Notes under the pieces: model-generated
Database searches by the model: none
Told to the model about the DNA's origin: nothing
What the model saw: only the letters and a program-made list of their open reading frames with translations
DNA from: an uncultured Lachnospiraceae bacterium
Lineage (GTDB): Bacteria > Bacillota_A > Clostridia > Lachnospirales > Lachnospiraceae
Assembly (NCBI GenBank): GCA_947178085.1
Contig: CAMWWS010000091.1
Location: forward strand, 1 to 9,150
Length of the DNA: 9,150 nucleotides
Reading direction: 5' to 3'
In this document: in pieces, positions 1 through 6,817 of the stretch
Layout of the letters: every line of letters starts with the position of its first letter
Position numbering within the stretch: the stretch's first letter is position 1
Program-made: the position numbers and the translations under genes

Positions 1-33
1 TCTCGTGGGCTCGGAGAGGTCTATAAGAGACAG
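1..33 (+). other. Sequencing-adapter remnant (Nextera/Tn5 read-2 adapter) at contig end
   Basis: The first 14 bases (tctcgtgggctcgg) equal the Nextera read-2 overhang minus its first G. Bases 15-33 match the 19-base Tn5 mosaic end, finishing in tataagagacag, with two mismatches (bases 18 and 21). Overhang and mosaic end together are diagnostic of a library adapter; a natural Tn5 end would not carry the overhang. Genomic sequence therefore starts at about base 34. This is recalled adapter sequence compared by eye. Confidence 0.93.
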
Positions 34-35
34 AT

Positions 36-1151
36 CAGGGACTTTGCAACAGCAGTCTGACCGACTTTTATTATACTGCAAGAATGATTCTGGTTAAGTC
101 GGAGACTGAATTTGATAAGTTCGATATGGCATTCGATGAAGTATTTAAGGGAATTCAGTCCGAGAATGAAATCAGCAAGAATATGCTGCGCTGGCTGGAT
201 AAGTCTGACATGATAGACGAATTTCATGAAGAAATGCGCAATGTCATGAATGAGGAACAGGTTCAGGTTGATAAAGAGGACGTAGAGCAAAAATTCAAAG
301 ACCGTCTGAGAGATCAGGATTCCGAGCATAACGGCGGAAGCTTCTGGATTGGAACTATGGGTAAGACCTCATTCGGAAATATGGGCGGCAATATGGGAGG
401 CGTCAGGGTAGGCGGCTCTACAGGATACCAGTCTGCATTTCAGGTGGTCGGAGCAAGAAAATACCGCGATTTCCGTGATGACAGGATTCTCGATAACAGA
501 CAGTTTCAGGTGGCACTAAGAAAACTGCGCCAGTTTTCAACCAAGCTGGATATCCCTAAGACAGAGCTGGATATCGACGGTACGATTGACAAGACATGTA
601 ATAATGGCGGCTGTCTGCAGATTGTGATGGAAAGACCCAGAAAAAATGCAGTGAAACTGCTGCTTTTGATGGACTCAGGCGGAACTATGATTCCATATAG
701 CAATCTGCTTAATGAACTTTTTCAGTCTGTTCATAAATCAAATCACTATAAAGACGTAAAAACCTATTATTTCCATAACTGCATATATTCCAAACTGTAT
801 AAGACGCCGGAGTGTGAAAACGGCGACTGGATTGATACGGAGTGGATGTTTAGAAATCTGGACAGTGATTATAAAGTAATTATAGTAGGTGATGCGGCAA
901 TGGCGCCTGAGGAATTATATTCCACTTCCGGTAATTACAGAGGCCCAAACGGAGGACTTTCCGGGATGGAATGGCTTCAGCTTATGAAAAAGCATTATAA
1001 AAAGATTGTATGGCTGAATCCCAAGATGGCTCCCGGACATGCGCCCTGGCGTGAGGCGGAGACTGCGATTAAAGAAATGTTTCCGATGTATAAGCTGACT
1101 GTAAACGGTCTGAATCAGGCGATGGTTAAGCTGATGACGAATAAACGGTGA
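36..1151 (+). CDS. VWA domain-containing CoxE-like protein, 5' end missing
   Basis: This is the C-terminal part of a VWA protein of the CoxE/COG3552 type. The frame is open back to the adapter junction, and the residues before the first ATG (84), including SLTDFYYTAR, continue straight into ILVKSE as in full-length relatives. The ATG at 84 is therefore internal and the true start is off the contig. Visible features are an acidic helical region, a glycine-rich segment ending GVRVGG (399-416), the ARKYRDFRDD block, and a VWA core whose metal-site strand reads LLLLMDSGGTM (Asp codon at 672). That is a variant of the usual DxSxS, and related proteins often have DxGGS here. FHNC and VGDAAMAPEEL follow in order. 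Relatives usually sit next to a MoxR-type AAA+ ATPase and are thought to act with it in assembling or remodelling protein complexes. A MoxR gene would lie upstream, outside the window, so that partner is inference. No signal peptide or membrane segment is visible in the part present. Confidence 0.85.
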   Translation, partial: QGLCNSSLTDFYYTARMILVKSETEFDKFDMAFDEVFKGIQSENEISKNMLRWLDKSDMIDEFHEEMRNVMNEEQVQVDKEDVEQKFKDRLRDQDSEHNGGSFWIGTMGKTSFGNMGGNMGGVRVGGSTGYQSAFQVVGARKYRDFRDDRILDNRQFQVALRKLRQFSTKLDIPKTELDIDGTIDKTCNNGGCLQIVMERPRKNAVKLLLLMDSGGTMIPYSNLLNELFQSVHKSNHYKDVKTYYFHNCIYSKLYKTPECENGDWIDTEWMFRNLDSDYKVIIVGDAAMAPEELYSTSGNYRGPNGGLSGMEWLQLMKKHYKKIVWLNPKMAPGHAPWREAETAIKEMFPMYKLTVNGLNQAMVKLMTNKR

Positions 1152-1161
1152 AAAATTTAGC

Positions 1162-1190
1162 TTGACAAATCCCAAAGTTTCATATACGAT
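1162..1190 (+). promoter_or_regulatory. Sigma-A promoter of the tyrS leader
   Basis: A perfect -35 box TTGACA (1162-1167) is followed after 17 bases by TACGAT (1185-1190), which matches four of six -10 positions. Transcription would begin near 1197, just ahead of the T-box leader. A TACAAT at 1190-1195 is a better -10 by sequence, but its spacing of 22 bases is too long. The box starts 11 bases after the VWA stop codon and I see no terminator between them, so read-through from upstream is possible. Confidence 0.7.
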
Positions 1191-1196
1191 ACAATA

Positions 1197-1546
1197 AATT
1201 AAATATATAAGCGTTGAAAAGAACAAGTAGTAAATGATGGAACGGACAGAAAACAGCCGGTTGATGAGAGGCGTAACGGGAAGCCATTTATGAATACATC
1301 TTGGAGCTTCATGACAGAATATAAAGACTGCGTTCACACAGGGTATTACGCTTTGGAATGCGCACATTTATTAGTAGGTCATGACGTAGGAATGCACGTT
1401 ACAGCAGGAGAGTATCATCAAGGCTACATGGCGGTGCCGTGATAGAGCGATTGTACTTAGTAAGGTAAACAGTGTGAGCTGTTTATGAAGTTAGGTGGTA
1501 ACACGAGATTTTGACCTCGTCCTTTCAATAGGGCGGGGTTTTTTTA
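1197..1546 (+). promoter_or_regulatory. Tyrosine-specific T-box riboswitch leader
   Basis: This leader fills the gap between the VWA gene and tyrS. On the 3' side of Stem I it reads GAA-TAC-ATCTTGGAG. TAC (1295-1297) is the expected tyrosine specifier codon and TGGAG the conserved follow-on. A perfect 7-bp hairpin at 1466-1472/1479-1485 fits Stem III. The T-box core is AGGTGGTAACACGAG (1493-1507). TGGT at 1496-1499 would pair with the acceptor end of uncharged tRNA, and its last base U fits discriminator A73 of tRNA-Tyr. CGAG (1504-1507) can pair with CTCG (1516-1519) to form the antiterminator, which excludes the terminator that follows. Uncharged tRNA-Tyr should therefore switch tyrS on. 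The core differs from the common TGGNACC at one base (TGGTAAC). The start is taken from the predicted transcription start and is approximate. Confidence 0.92.
1515..1545 (+). terminator. T-box-controlled intrinsic terminator before tyrS
   Basis: The 9-bp stem cctcgtcct (1515-1523) / agggcgggg (1530-1538) has two G-U pairs and a 6-base loop, and is followed directly by seven T residues (1539-1545). Its left arm overlaps the 3' arm of the antiterminator, so the two folds exclude each other, as expected for a T-box transcription attenuator. Confidence 0.92.
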
Positions 1547-1583
1547 CGCTTATATGTAAAAATAATAGAAAGGAAGCAGAAGT

Positions 1584-2810
1584 ATGAAAATTTATGAAGA
1601 ACTACAGGCAAGAGGACTGCTTGCACAGCTTACGGATGCTGAAGAAATCCGGGAACTCATTAACAATGGAAAGGCAACATTCTATATCGGATTCGACCCG
1701 ACAGCGGACAGCCTTCATGTAGGACATTTTATGGCGCTGTGCCTTATGAAAAGATTACAACAGGCGGGAAATAAACCGATTGCATTAATTGGCGGAGGTA
1801 CGGGCATGATTGGCGATCCTTCGGGAAGAAGCGATCTTCGTACCATGATGACCAAGGAAACAATTGCACATAACTGCGAGTGCTTTAAGAAACAGATGAG
1901 CCGCTTCATCGACTTTTCGGAAGGTAAGGCGATGATGGTAAATAATGCTGACTGGCTGACGGATTTGAACTATATTGAATTTATCCGCGATATAGGAGTG
2001 CATTTCAGCGTCAATCGAATGCTGACAGCTGAGTGCTACAAACAGAGGATGGAAAAAGGCTTAAGCTTTTTAGAGTTTAACTACATGATTATGCAGAGCT
2101 ATGATTTTCTTGAGCTGTTTCAGCGTTATGGCTGCAATATGCAGTTTGGCGGAGACGACCAGTGGAGCAATATGTTAGGCGGAACTGAACTGATTCGACG
2201 TAAGCTTGGAAAAGACGCTTACGCCATGACTATTACACTGCTCCTTAATTCAGAGGGAAATAAGATGGGCAAAACGCAGAAAGGCGCAGTATGGCTTGAC
2301 CCGAATAAGACATCGCCGTTTGAATTCTATCAGTACTGGCGCAATGTGGCTGATGCGGATGTTTTAAAATGCCTTAGAATGTTGACATTCCTTCCGCTTG
2401 AGCAGATTGATGAAATGGATAAGTGGGAAGGCAGCCAGTTAAATGAAGCAAAAGAAATTCTGGCTTATGAGCTGACGAATCTGGTACATGGACAGGAGGA
2501 AGCCGATAATGCTAAGGAAGCTGCAAAGGCACTTTTTGTAAACGGAGGAAGTTCTGAAAATATGCCGACTTCGACGCTTTCCGATGATAAATTCATTGAC
2601 GGAAAGATTGATATTCTCGGAATTCTGGCAGCATCAGGACTTGCTGCGTCACGTTCGGAAGCGCGTCGCGCAGTAGAACAGGGCGGTGTAACTGTTAAAG
2701 GAGAGAAAGTGAACGATGTTAAGACAGCATATACCAAGGATGAAATTGCTGCTGAGGAATTTATTGTAAAGAAAGGCAAGAAGAGTTTCAAGAAGATTGT
2801 AGTAGAGTAA
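1584..2810 (+). CDS. tyrS: Tyrosyl-tRNA synthetase
   Basis: TyrS joins tyrosine to tRNA-Tyr in two ATP-dependent steps in the cytoplasm. The 408-residue length is normal for the bacterial TyrRS-A type. The class I signature HVGH is at residues 45-48 inside [11 protein letters not shown], the second signature is KMGKT at 227-231 (the TyrRS form of KMSKS), and the tyrosine-pocket region carries [12 protein letters not shown]-terminal S4 RNA-binding domain starts at about residue 345 ([16 protein letters not shown]). The ATG at 1584 has AAAGGAAG (1569-1576) seven bases upstream. Expression is set by the T-box leader ahead of it. The 73 bases to the next gene contain no terminator, so co-transcription with the aldolase gene is possible. 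Confidence 0.98.
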   Translation: MKIYEELQARGLLAQLTDAEEIRELINNGKATFYIGFDPTADSLHVGHFMALCLMKRLQQAGNKPIALIGGGTGMIGDPSGRSDLRTMMTKETIAHNCECFKKQMSRFIDFSEGKAMMVNNADWLTDLNYIEFIRDIGVHFSVNRMLTAECYKQRMEKGLSFLEFNYMIMQSYDFLELFQRYGCNMQFGGDDQWSNMLGGTELIRRKLGKDAYAMTITLLLNSEGNKMGKTQKGAVWLDPNKTSPFEFYQYWRNVADADVLKCLRMLTFLPLEQIDEMDKWEGSQLNEAKEILAYELTNLVHGQEEADNAKEAAKALFVNGGSSENMPTSTLSDDKFIDGKIDILGILAASGLAASRSEARRAVEQGGVTVKGEKVNDVKTAYTKDEIAAEEFIVKKGKKSFKKIVVE

Positions 2811-2883
2811 ATCAAGAGAGTATTCCTGTAGAAGATTGAAAGGAAACTTTGCAGGGTGCAAAAAAAGATAAAGGAGAAATGAT

Positions 2884-3861
2884 ATGGCGGGAAAAGAAAG
2901 AACACTTATGTCTTATACACCGGAAATCAAAGTAATGGATTGTACACTTCGGGATGGAGGACTGGTAAACGATTTTTATTTTACAGATGAATTTGTCAAG
3001 GATTTATATAAAGCAAATATCAAAGCGGGCGTTGATTATATGGAGTTTGGATATAAGGCGTCTAAAGAAATTTTTGATGAAAGTAAATTCGGGAAATGGA
3101 AATTCTGTAATGATAAGGATATACGGGAAATAGTCGGCGATAACAAGACCGATATGAAAATATCCGTTATGGCGGATGTGGGCCGCTGTGATTATAAAAA
3201 AGACATAATCAATAAAAAGGACAGCCCTGTGGACCTTGTCAGGATTGCGACATATATTAATACGATTCCGGCAGCAGTGGCGATGATTGAGGACTGCACG
3301 AAGAAGGGCTATGAAACAACGGTTAATATTATGGCAATTTCCAAATCAAACGAAGTGGATATTGATGCAGCCCTAGAGCTTTTGTGTCAGAGCAGCGTGG
3401 GATGTATTTATCTGGTAGACAGTTATGGTTCTCTGTATCCGGAACAGATCTGCAGACTTTCGGATAAATATCTGGAAATTGCGGAAAAGCATGGAAAGAA
3501 AGTAGGTATTCATGCGCATAATAACCAGCAGCTTGCGTTTGCTAATACTATTGAAGCATTGCGGCGCGGTGTAAGCTATCTGGACGCTACTGTAAGCAGT
3601 TTGGGACGCGGCTGCGGTAACTGTCCAAGCGAGCTGCTGCTAGGCTTTCTGAAGAACCCTAAATATACCATTAATCCGCTGCTGCAGTTCATTGAGAAGC
3701 ACATCGTGCCAATGAAAGAATCAGGAGTAGTATGGGGTTATGATGTACCTTATCTTTTGACCGGAATTTTGAACCAGCATCCTAAGACAGCGATTCAGTT
3801 CACGAAGGAGAACAGGAAAGATTATCATGATTTCTATCTGGAACTGCTTGATAATTTCTGA
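2884..3861 (+). CDS. DRE-TIM (HMGL-like) aldolase of unknown substrate
   Basis: This is a 325-residue TIM-barrel protein of the HMG-CoA lyase-like (DRE-TIM metallolyase) superfamily, which makes or breaks C-C bonds using a divalent metal. The N-terminal strand has MDCTLRDGG (residues 18-26), where D19 is the expected metal ligand and R23 the catalytic arginine. HAHNN at 210-214 supplies the metal-binding histidines H210 and H212. The closest familiar relatives are 4-hydroxy-2-oxovalerate aldolases. However, the acylating aldehyde dehydrogenase that normally channels their product is absent here, and neither isopropylmalate nor citramalate synthase landmarks stand out. The ATG at 2884 has AAGGAG (2871-2876) seven bases upstream; an in-frame ATG at 2908 lacks such a site. 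The gene may be transcribed with tyrS and converges on aroC. The fold and metal site are clear, but the substrate cannot be assigned. Confidence 0.85.
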   Translation: MAGKERTLMSYTPEIKVMDCTLRDGGLVNDFYFTDEFVKDLYKANIKAGVDYMEFGYKASKEIFDESKFGKWKFCNDKDIREIVGDNKTDMKISVMADVGRCDYKKDIINKKDSPVDLVRIATYINTIPAAVAMIEDCTKKGYETTVNIMAISKSNEVDIDAALELLCQSSVGCIYLVDSYGSLYPEQICRLSDKYLEIAEKHGKKVGIHAHNNQQLAFANTIEALRRGVSYLDATVSSLGRGCGNCPSELLLGFLKNPKYTINPLLQFIEKHIVPMKESGVVWGYDVPYLLTGILNQHPKTAIQFTKENRKDYHDFYLELLDNF

Positions 3862-3920
3862 TTGGAATTTTAGTAATCCGGGATTAATAATTTGTTTTTA
3901 AGATTTATATTATAAGATAA

Positions 3921-3957
3921 AAACGGGTGCTCGTGCTATAAATAGGAGTACCCGTTT
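3921..3957. terminator. Bidirectional terminator between convergent genes
   Basis: The 12-bp stem aaacgggtgctc (3921-3932) / gagtacccgttt (3946-3957) has one G-U pair and a 13-base loop, in which cta/tag may pair further. On the minus strand the stem runs into TTTTTAT, a good terminator for aroC, whose stop codon is about a dozen bases away. On the plus strand it has only TTT and would be weaker for the aldolase gene. Confidence 0.8.
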
Positions 3958-3968
3958 AACGTATTGAT

Positions 3969-5078
3969 TTATATACTTCTTTTAGGATATATTTTTTCCA
4001 GATTTTCAACCTTGGCTCCCATATTCACCAGCATGGCATCTAAAATAGTAATGGCAGCCATCGATTCTACTACCACAACTGCCCTTGGGACGATAATTGG
4101 GTCATGTCTGCCTTTTATGGCTATTTCAATATTTTCACCATGTTTGTTTACAGTCTGTTGTTTGCTGAAAATAGAAGGCGTAGGTTTTACATAGGCGCGT
4201 AAAATAATTGTGGAACCGTCGCTTATGCCCCCCAAAATACCGCCTGCATGATTGGTTGTTTTGATTACCTCACCATTCTGCATTGTGAAAGCATCGTTAT
4301 TTTCAGAACCTTTGTGGGCAGCAACTTGTGTTCCATCCCCGATTTCTACGGCTTTTATAGCGCCAATCGACATAATGGCTTTAGAGAGGTCAGCATCAAG
4401 TTTATCAAAAACAGGCTCGCCGACTCCGGCAGGAACTCCCTCTATTCTGCATTCAATAATACCGCCTGACGAATCATATTGTTTCATACAGTCTGCAAGA
4501 TAGGCTTCGGCTTTTTCCGAAGCTTCATAATCCGGCATACAGGTAGGCGTATCAAGAATCGCCTGCTTATCAAAACGGGAATCATCAATTGTTACAGGAC
4601 CAATAGAGCGGGTATAAGCCGTTAATGTAATGCCGAGGTTATTTAATAATTTGGAAGCAATAGCGCCTGCTGCGACTCGGCCGATAGTCTCTCTTCCGGA
4701 AGAACGTCCGCCACCGCGATAGTCTCTGAATCCGTATTTGGCATCAAAAGTATAATCCGCGTGACCGGGACGGTAGTATTCTGCAATTTCACTGTAATCA
4801 GCGGAATGCTGGGAAGTGTTATGTACGATTATGGAAATAGGCGTGCCCGTTGTTTTTCCCTCAAAGACACCGGATAGGATTTCAGCTTTATCTGCTTCTT
4901 TTCTGGGCGTGGATATTTTTGTCCTGCCGGGCTTACGGCGATCCAGAAAAATTTGGATATCTTCCTCAGAGAGTGGCAGTCCTGCCGGACAACCGTCAAC
5001 TACAACGCCTAATGCCTTTCCATGAGACTCTCCCCATGTAGTAATCTGAAAGAGTTTACCGTAAGATGAACCTGCCAT
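3969..5078 (-). CDS. aroC: Chorismate synthase
   Basis: AroC performs the last shikimate-pathway step, trans-elimination of phosphate from EPSP to give chorismate, using reduced FMN. The 369-residue length is usual. All three family signatures are present: GESHG (residues 16-20, catalytic H19) with VDGCPAG after it; YRPGHADYT (102-110, H106) running into [10 protein letters not shown]; and [12 protein letters not shown] near 322-332. The start is the ATG at 5078, giving the N-terminus [10 protein letters not shown], with AAGGAA (5092-5087) eight bases upstream. A longer reading from 5123 is ruled out because that ATG lies upstream of the gene's own -10 box. The gene is transcribed alone on the minus strand, ending at a strong hairpin. 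Its product feeds tyrosine, phenylalanine, tryptophan and folate synthesis. Confidence 0.98.
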   Translation of the reverse strand: MAGSSYGKLFQITTWGESHGKALGVVVDGCPAGLPLSEEDIQIFLDRRKPGRTKISTPRKEADKAEILSGVFEGKTTGTPISIIVHNTSQHSADYSEIAEYYRPGHADYTFDAKYGFRDYRGGGRSSGRETIGRVAAGAIASKLLNNLGITLTAYTRSIGPVTIDDSRFDKQAILDTPTCMPDYEASEKAEAYLADCMKQYDSSGGIIECRIEGVPAGVGEPVFDKLDADLSKAIMSIGAIKAVEIGDGTQVAAHKGSENNDAFTMQNGEVIKTTNHAGGILGGISDGSTIILRAYVKPTPSIFSKQQTVNKHGENIEIAIKGRHDPIIVPRAVVVVESMAAITILDAMLVNMGAKVENLEKIYPKRSI

Positions 5079-5113
5079 AATCAAATTCCTTTCTAAATCT
5101 AAATTATGGTAGC

Positions 5114-5142
5114 AGTATAGCATATTTTTATTTATAAAGCAA
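5114..5142 (-). promoter_or_regulatory. Promoter of aroC
   Basis: Reading the minus strand, TTGCTT (5142-5137) is followed after exactly 17 bases by TATACT (5119-5114). Transcription would begin near 5107, leaving a leader of about 30 bases that holds only the ribosome binding site. No attenuator is visible. Confidence 0.75.
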
Positions 5143-5160
5143 AGATAGAAAATAATGTTA

Positions 5161-5189
5161 TTGTGATTTAAAGTTTTTCATGTTAAAAT
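5161..5189 (+). promoter_or_regulatory. Extended -10 promoter of the TerY-C gene
   Basis: TTGTGA (5161-5166) is followed after 17 bases by TAAAAT (5184-5189), with a TG at 5181-5182 making an extended -10. Transcription would start near 5196, leaving a leader of about 65 bases that is very A/T-rich and shows no clear fold. It is divergent from the aroC promoter. Confidence 0.6.
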
Positions 5190-5261
5190 GACAAAAATAT
5201 CAAAAAAGAATATAAATATATACAATAATATAAGATTTTCAATTAGAAAGGAGCATTTACA

Positions 5262-5630
5262 TTGATAGAACACACAGAAGCCCGTATAGCATTATGCAAA
5301 TGCAAAGAGGGCAAAAAAACTTACGGAGTTCGTTTTGAAAAGATAAGCGGCGGCTGGAAATATACATGGGCATTTCCTGTAAAAGAAGCTTCTGCCAAGA
5401 GAGAAGGATATGATGAGACTAAAATTATAGGTAATATAGCACCGTCTGCAGACTATCCTGGCTGTCCGTTCTGTGGGACGAAGCACTTCGTGATTTGTGT
5501 TTGCGGAAAATTAAACTGTAACAACGGAACAGGTGCGTCATCTCATTTTACCTGTAACTGGTGCGGAGTGTCAGGCGTTTTGGATGGAGGATATGATGGC
5601 TCAGGCTTTGGAGCAGGTAGTGATATATAG
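5262..5630 (+). CDS. Small TerY-C-type zinc-binding protein
   Basis: This 122-residue cytoplasmic protein has nine cysteines. C12 and C14 form a CxC near the N-terminus. The C-terminal part has CPFC (68-71), CVC (79-81), C86 and CNWC (98-101), arranged like the TerY-C metal-binding domain (CPxC...CxCGK...C...CxWCG), ending in a glycine-rich tail. Between the two sits a predicted beta-rich stretch with WKYTWAFPV. TerY-C domains are usually fused to or encoded beside VWA (TerY), PP2C phosphatase and kinase genes of tellurite/stress signalling clusters; none of these is adjacent here. Translation starts at TTG 5262, with AAAGGAG (about 5247-5253) eight bases upstream; no in-frame ATG with a site exists nearby. 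It has its own promoter. The domain call comes from the cysteine pattern and memory of the family; the function is unknown. Confidence 0.75.
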   Translation: MIEHTEARIALCKCKEGKKTYGVRFEKISGGWKYTWAFPVKEASAKREGYDETKIIGNIAPSADYPGCPFCGTKHFVICVCGKLNCNNGTGASSHFTCNWCGVSGVLDGGYDGSGFGAGSDI

Positions 5631-5660
5631 GATTTACATAAAAAAGATTTACATAAAAAA
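5631..5660 (+). repeat. Perfect 15-bp tandem duplication after the TerY-C gene
   Basis: The unit gatttacataaaaaa minus its last A occurs twice head to tail, at 5631-5645 and 5646-5660, starting at the base after the stop codon. It looks like a recent slippage or duplication in A-rich DNA. There is no clear terminator in this gap. Confidence 0.85.
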
Positions 5661-5671
5661 ATAAAAAATGA

Positions 5672-5699
5672 TGTACAAATGAAAATTATGTGATATTAT
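5672..5699 (+). promoter_or_regulatory. Putative promoter of the vanY-like/tgt operon
   Basis: An extended -10 reading TGA-TATTAT lies at 5691-5699. The best -35 is TGTACA (5672-5677) at a 16-base spacing, matching four of six positions. The start would be near 5706, about 36 bases before the ATG. The region is so A/T-rich that chance matches are a risk. Confidence 0.5.
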
Positions 5700-5741
5700 A
5701 TAAATTAGGTGTTTTATATTTTGAAAGCGGTGCACAAATAG

Positions 5742-6806
5742 ATGAAGAAAACTTTTCGAGAAAAAGTTGTCAGCAAATTCAGAGGCATTATTACGAAGAA
5801 CAGGTTATTAAAATATCCCTGTCTTTTTGTGATGTCTATAATACTAACTATATATTATATATGCAGGTATTTTGCAACAAATGTAAAGAAATACGTATGT
5901 ATCGCATTTTCTTTAGTGATTTTTATGTCAAGCTGCAGTTTCTCATTTGCCGTTTTATCAGGTCAGCAGGGATTTATTAACGCGCAGGAAACATACAATG
6001 CGATTGTGGAAGATTCCGACGTAGAATTGGCAGTTGAAAAGGAAGTAACACCTGATGAAAGCATACTGCCAGATACTGATGGTGCTCTGCATGAGTTCGA
6101 AGTTTCAGAGGAAACTGATGGTACGGATTTTTATACCTTGGATGATATTTTGGAAGATACTCAGTCCTATGAATATGAAAATGAAAATGTGGAAAATTCG
6201 GAAGAAGAGATACCGGAAGAACAAGAACTGGTCTTTGACAGCAGTGACTGGCGGCTGGTACTGGTGAATAAACAGCATCCTATACCTGATGACTATAGTT
6301 TTAGTCTGGGTATTATTAAAGATAATATGAGATGTGACAAGAGAATTATATCAGATGTAATTGCCATGCTTCAGGCAGCTAAGGAGGATGGAATTACGCT
6401 TCAGATTCGTTCTCCGTACAGAACTGATGACAGACAGGAATATCTTTTTGACAGAAAAATTAAGATGTATATGGGACAGGGATATTCCTATATGGAAGCC
6501 TATAAAACAGCGTCACAGGTAGTTACAGTTCCCGGAGCCAGTGAGCATCAGATTGGATTGGCGCTGGATATTACTTCGGACATTTATATGCAGTTAGATG
6601 AAGGCTTTGGAGATACTGAGGCAGGAAAATGGCTCGCAGAGCATAGTTGTGAATATGGATTTATACTCAGATATCCTGCAGATAAGGTATATATAACCAG
6701 CATTGAATTTGAACCATGGCATTTCCGCTATGTAGGTAAGGAAGCGGCTACAGTCATAATGCGGGAGAATATTTGTCTTGAAGAGTTTTGGGATAAGTAT
6801 CTATAG
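5742..6806 (+). CDS. Membrane-anchored VanY-type D,D-carboxypeptidase (peptidase M15B)
   Basis: This is a predicted zinc D-alanyl-D-alanine carboxypeptidase that trims the terminal D-Ala of peptidoglycan peptides outside the membrane. The catalytic domain covers about residues 170-354. RSPYRTDDRQ (223-231) is the substrate-side motif, SEHQIGLALD (267-276) gives zinc ligands H269 and D276, and EPWHFRY (324-330) gives catalytic E324 and ligand H327. The N-terminus is basic, followed by two hydrophobic segments at about 27-43 and 51-72, and then a long, strongly acidic, low-complexity linker (about 88-168) with some thirty Asp/Glu and one Lys. Two helices with an external domain imply an unusual anchor, or that the second works as signal-anchor. 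The ATG at 5742 has only a weak upstream site (aaagcgg), so the start is less sure than others. The tgt start follows after 11 bases, indicating one transcript. No resistance genes (vanH/A/X) are near, so a housekeeping wall role is likely. Confidence 0.87.
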   Translation: MKKTFREKVVSKFRGIITKNRLLKYPCLFVMSIILTIYYICRYFATNVKKYVCIAFSLVIFMSSCSFSFAVLSGQQGFINAQETYNAIVEDSDVELAVEKEVTPDESILPDTDGALHEFEVSEETDGTDFYTLDDILEDTQSYEYENENVENSEEEIPEEQELVFDSSDWRLVLVNKQHPIPDDYSFSLGIIKDNMRCDKRIISDVIAMLQAAKEDGITLQIRSPYRTDDRQEYLFDRKIKMYMGQGYSYMEAYKTASQVVTVPGASEHQIGLALDITSDIYMQLDEGFGDTEAGKWLAEHSCEYGFILRYPADKVYITSIEFEPWHFRYVGKEAATVIMRENICLEEFWDKYL

Positions 6807-6817
6807 GAGAACGGTTA

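Noticed and set aside
84..86. ATG at 84 as the start of the VWA gene
   Set aside because: The frame is open upstream to the adapter junction and the preceding residues fit the family, so this ATG is internal.
2828..2862. Hairpin between tyrS and the aldolase gene (cctgta...tgcagg) as a terminator
   Set aside because: The stem is bulged and contains G-U pairing, and it is followed by an A-run, not T residues.
3964..5041. Several plus-strand open frames opposite aroC
   Set aside because: They are antisense shadows of a gene with full family signatures, without ribosome sites.
5079..5123. 15-residue N-terminal extension of AroC from an ATG at 5123
   Set aside because: That ATG lies upstream of the -10 box of the aroC promoter; the ATG at 5078 has a good ribosome site and the standard AroC N-terminus.
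5690..5980. Plus-strand open frame overlapping the vanY-like start
   Set aside because: It overlaps the vanY-like frame, has no ribosome site, and shows no recognisable domain.
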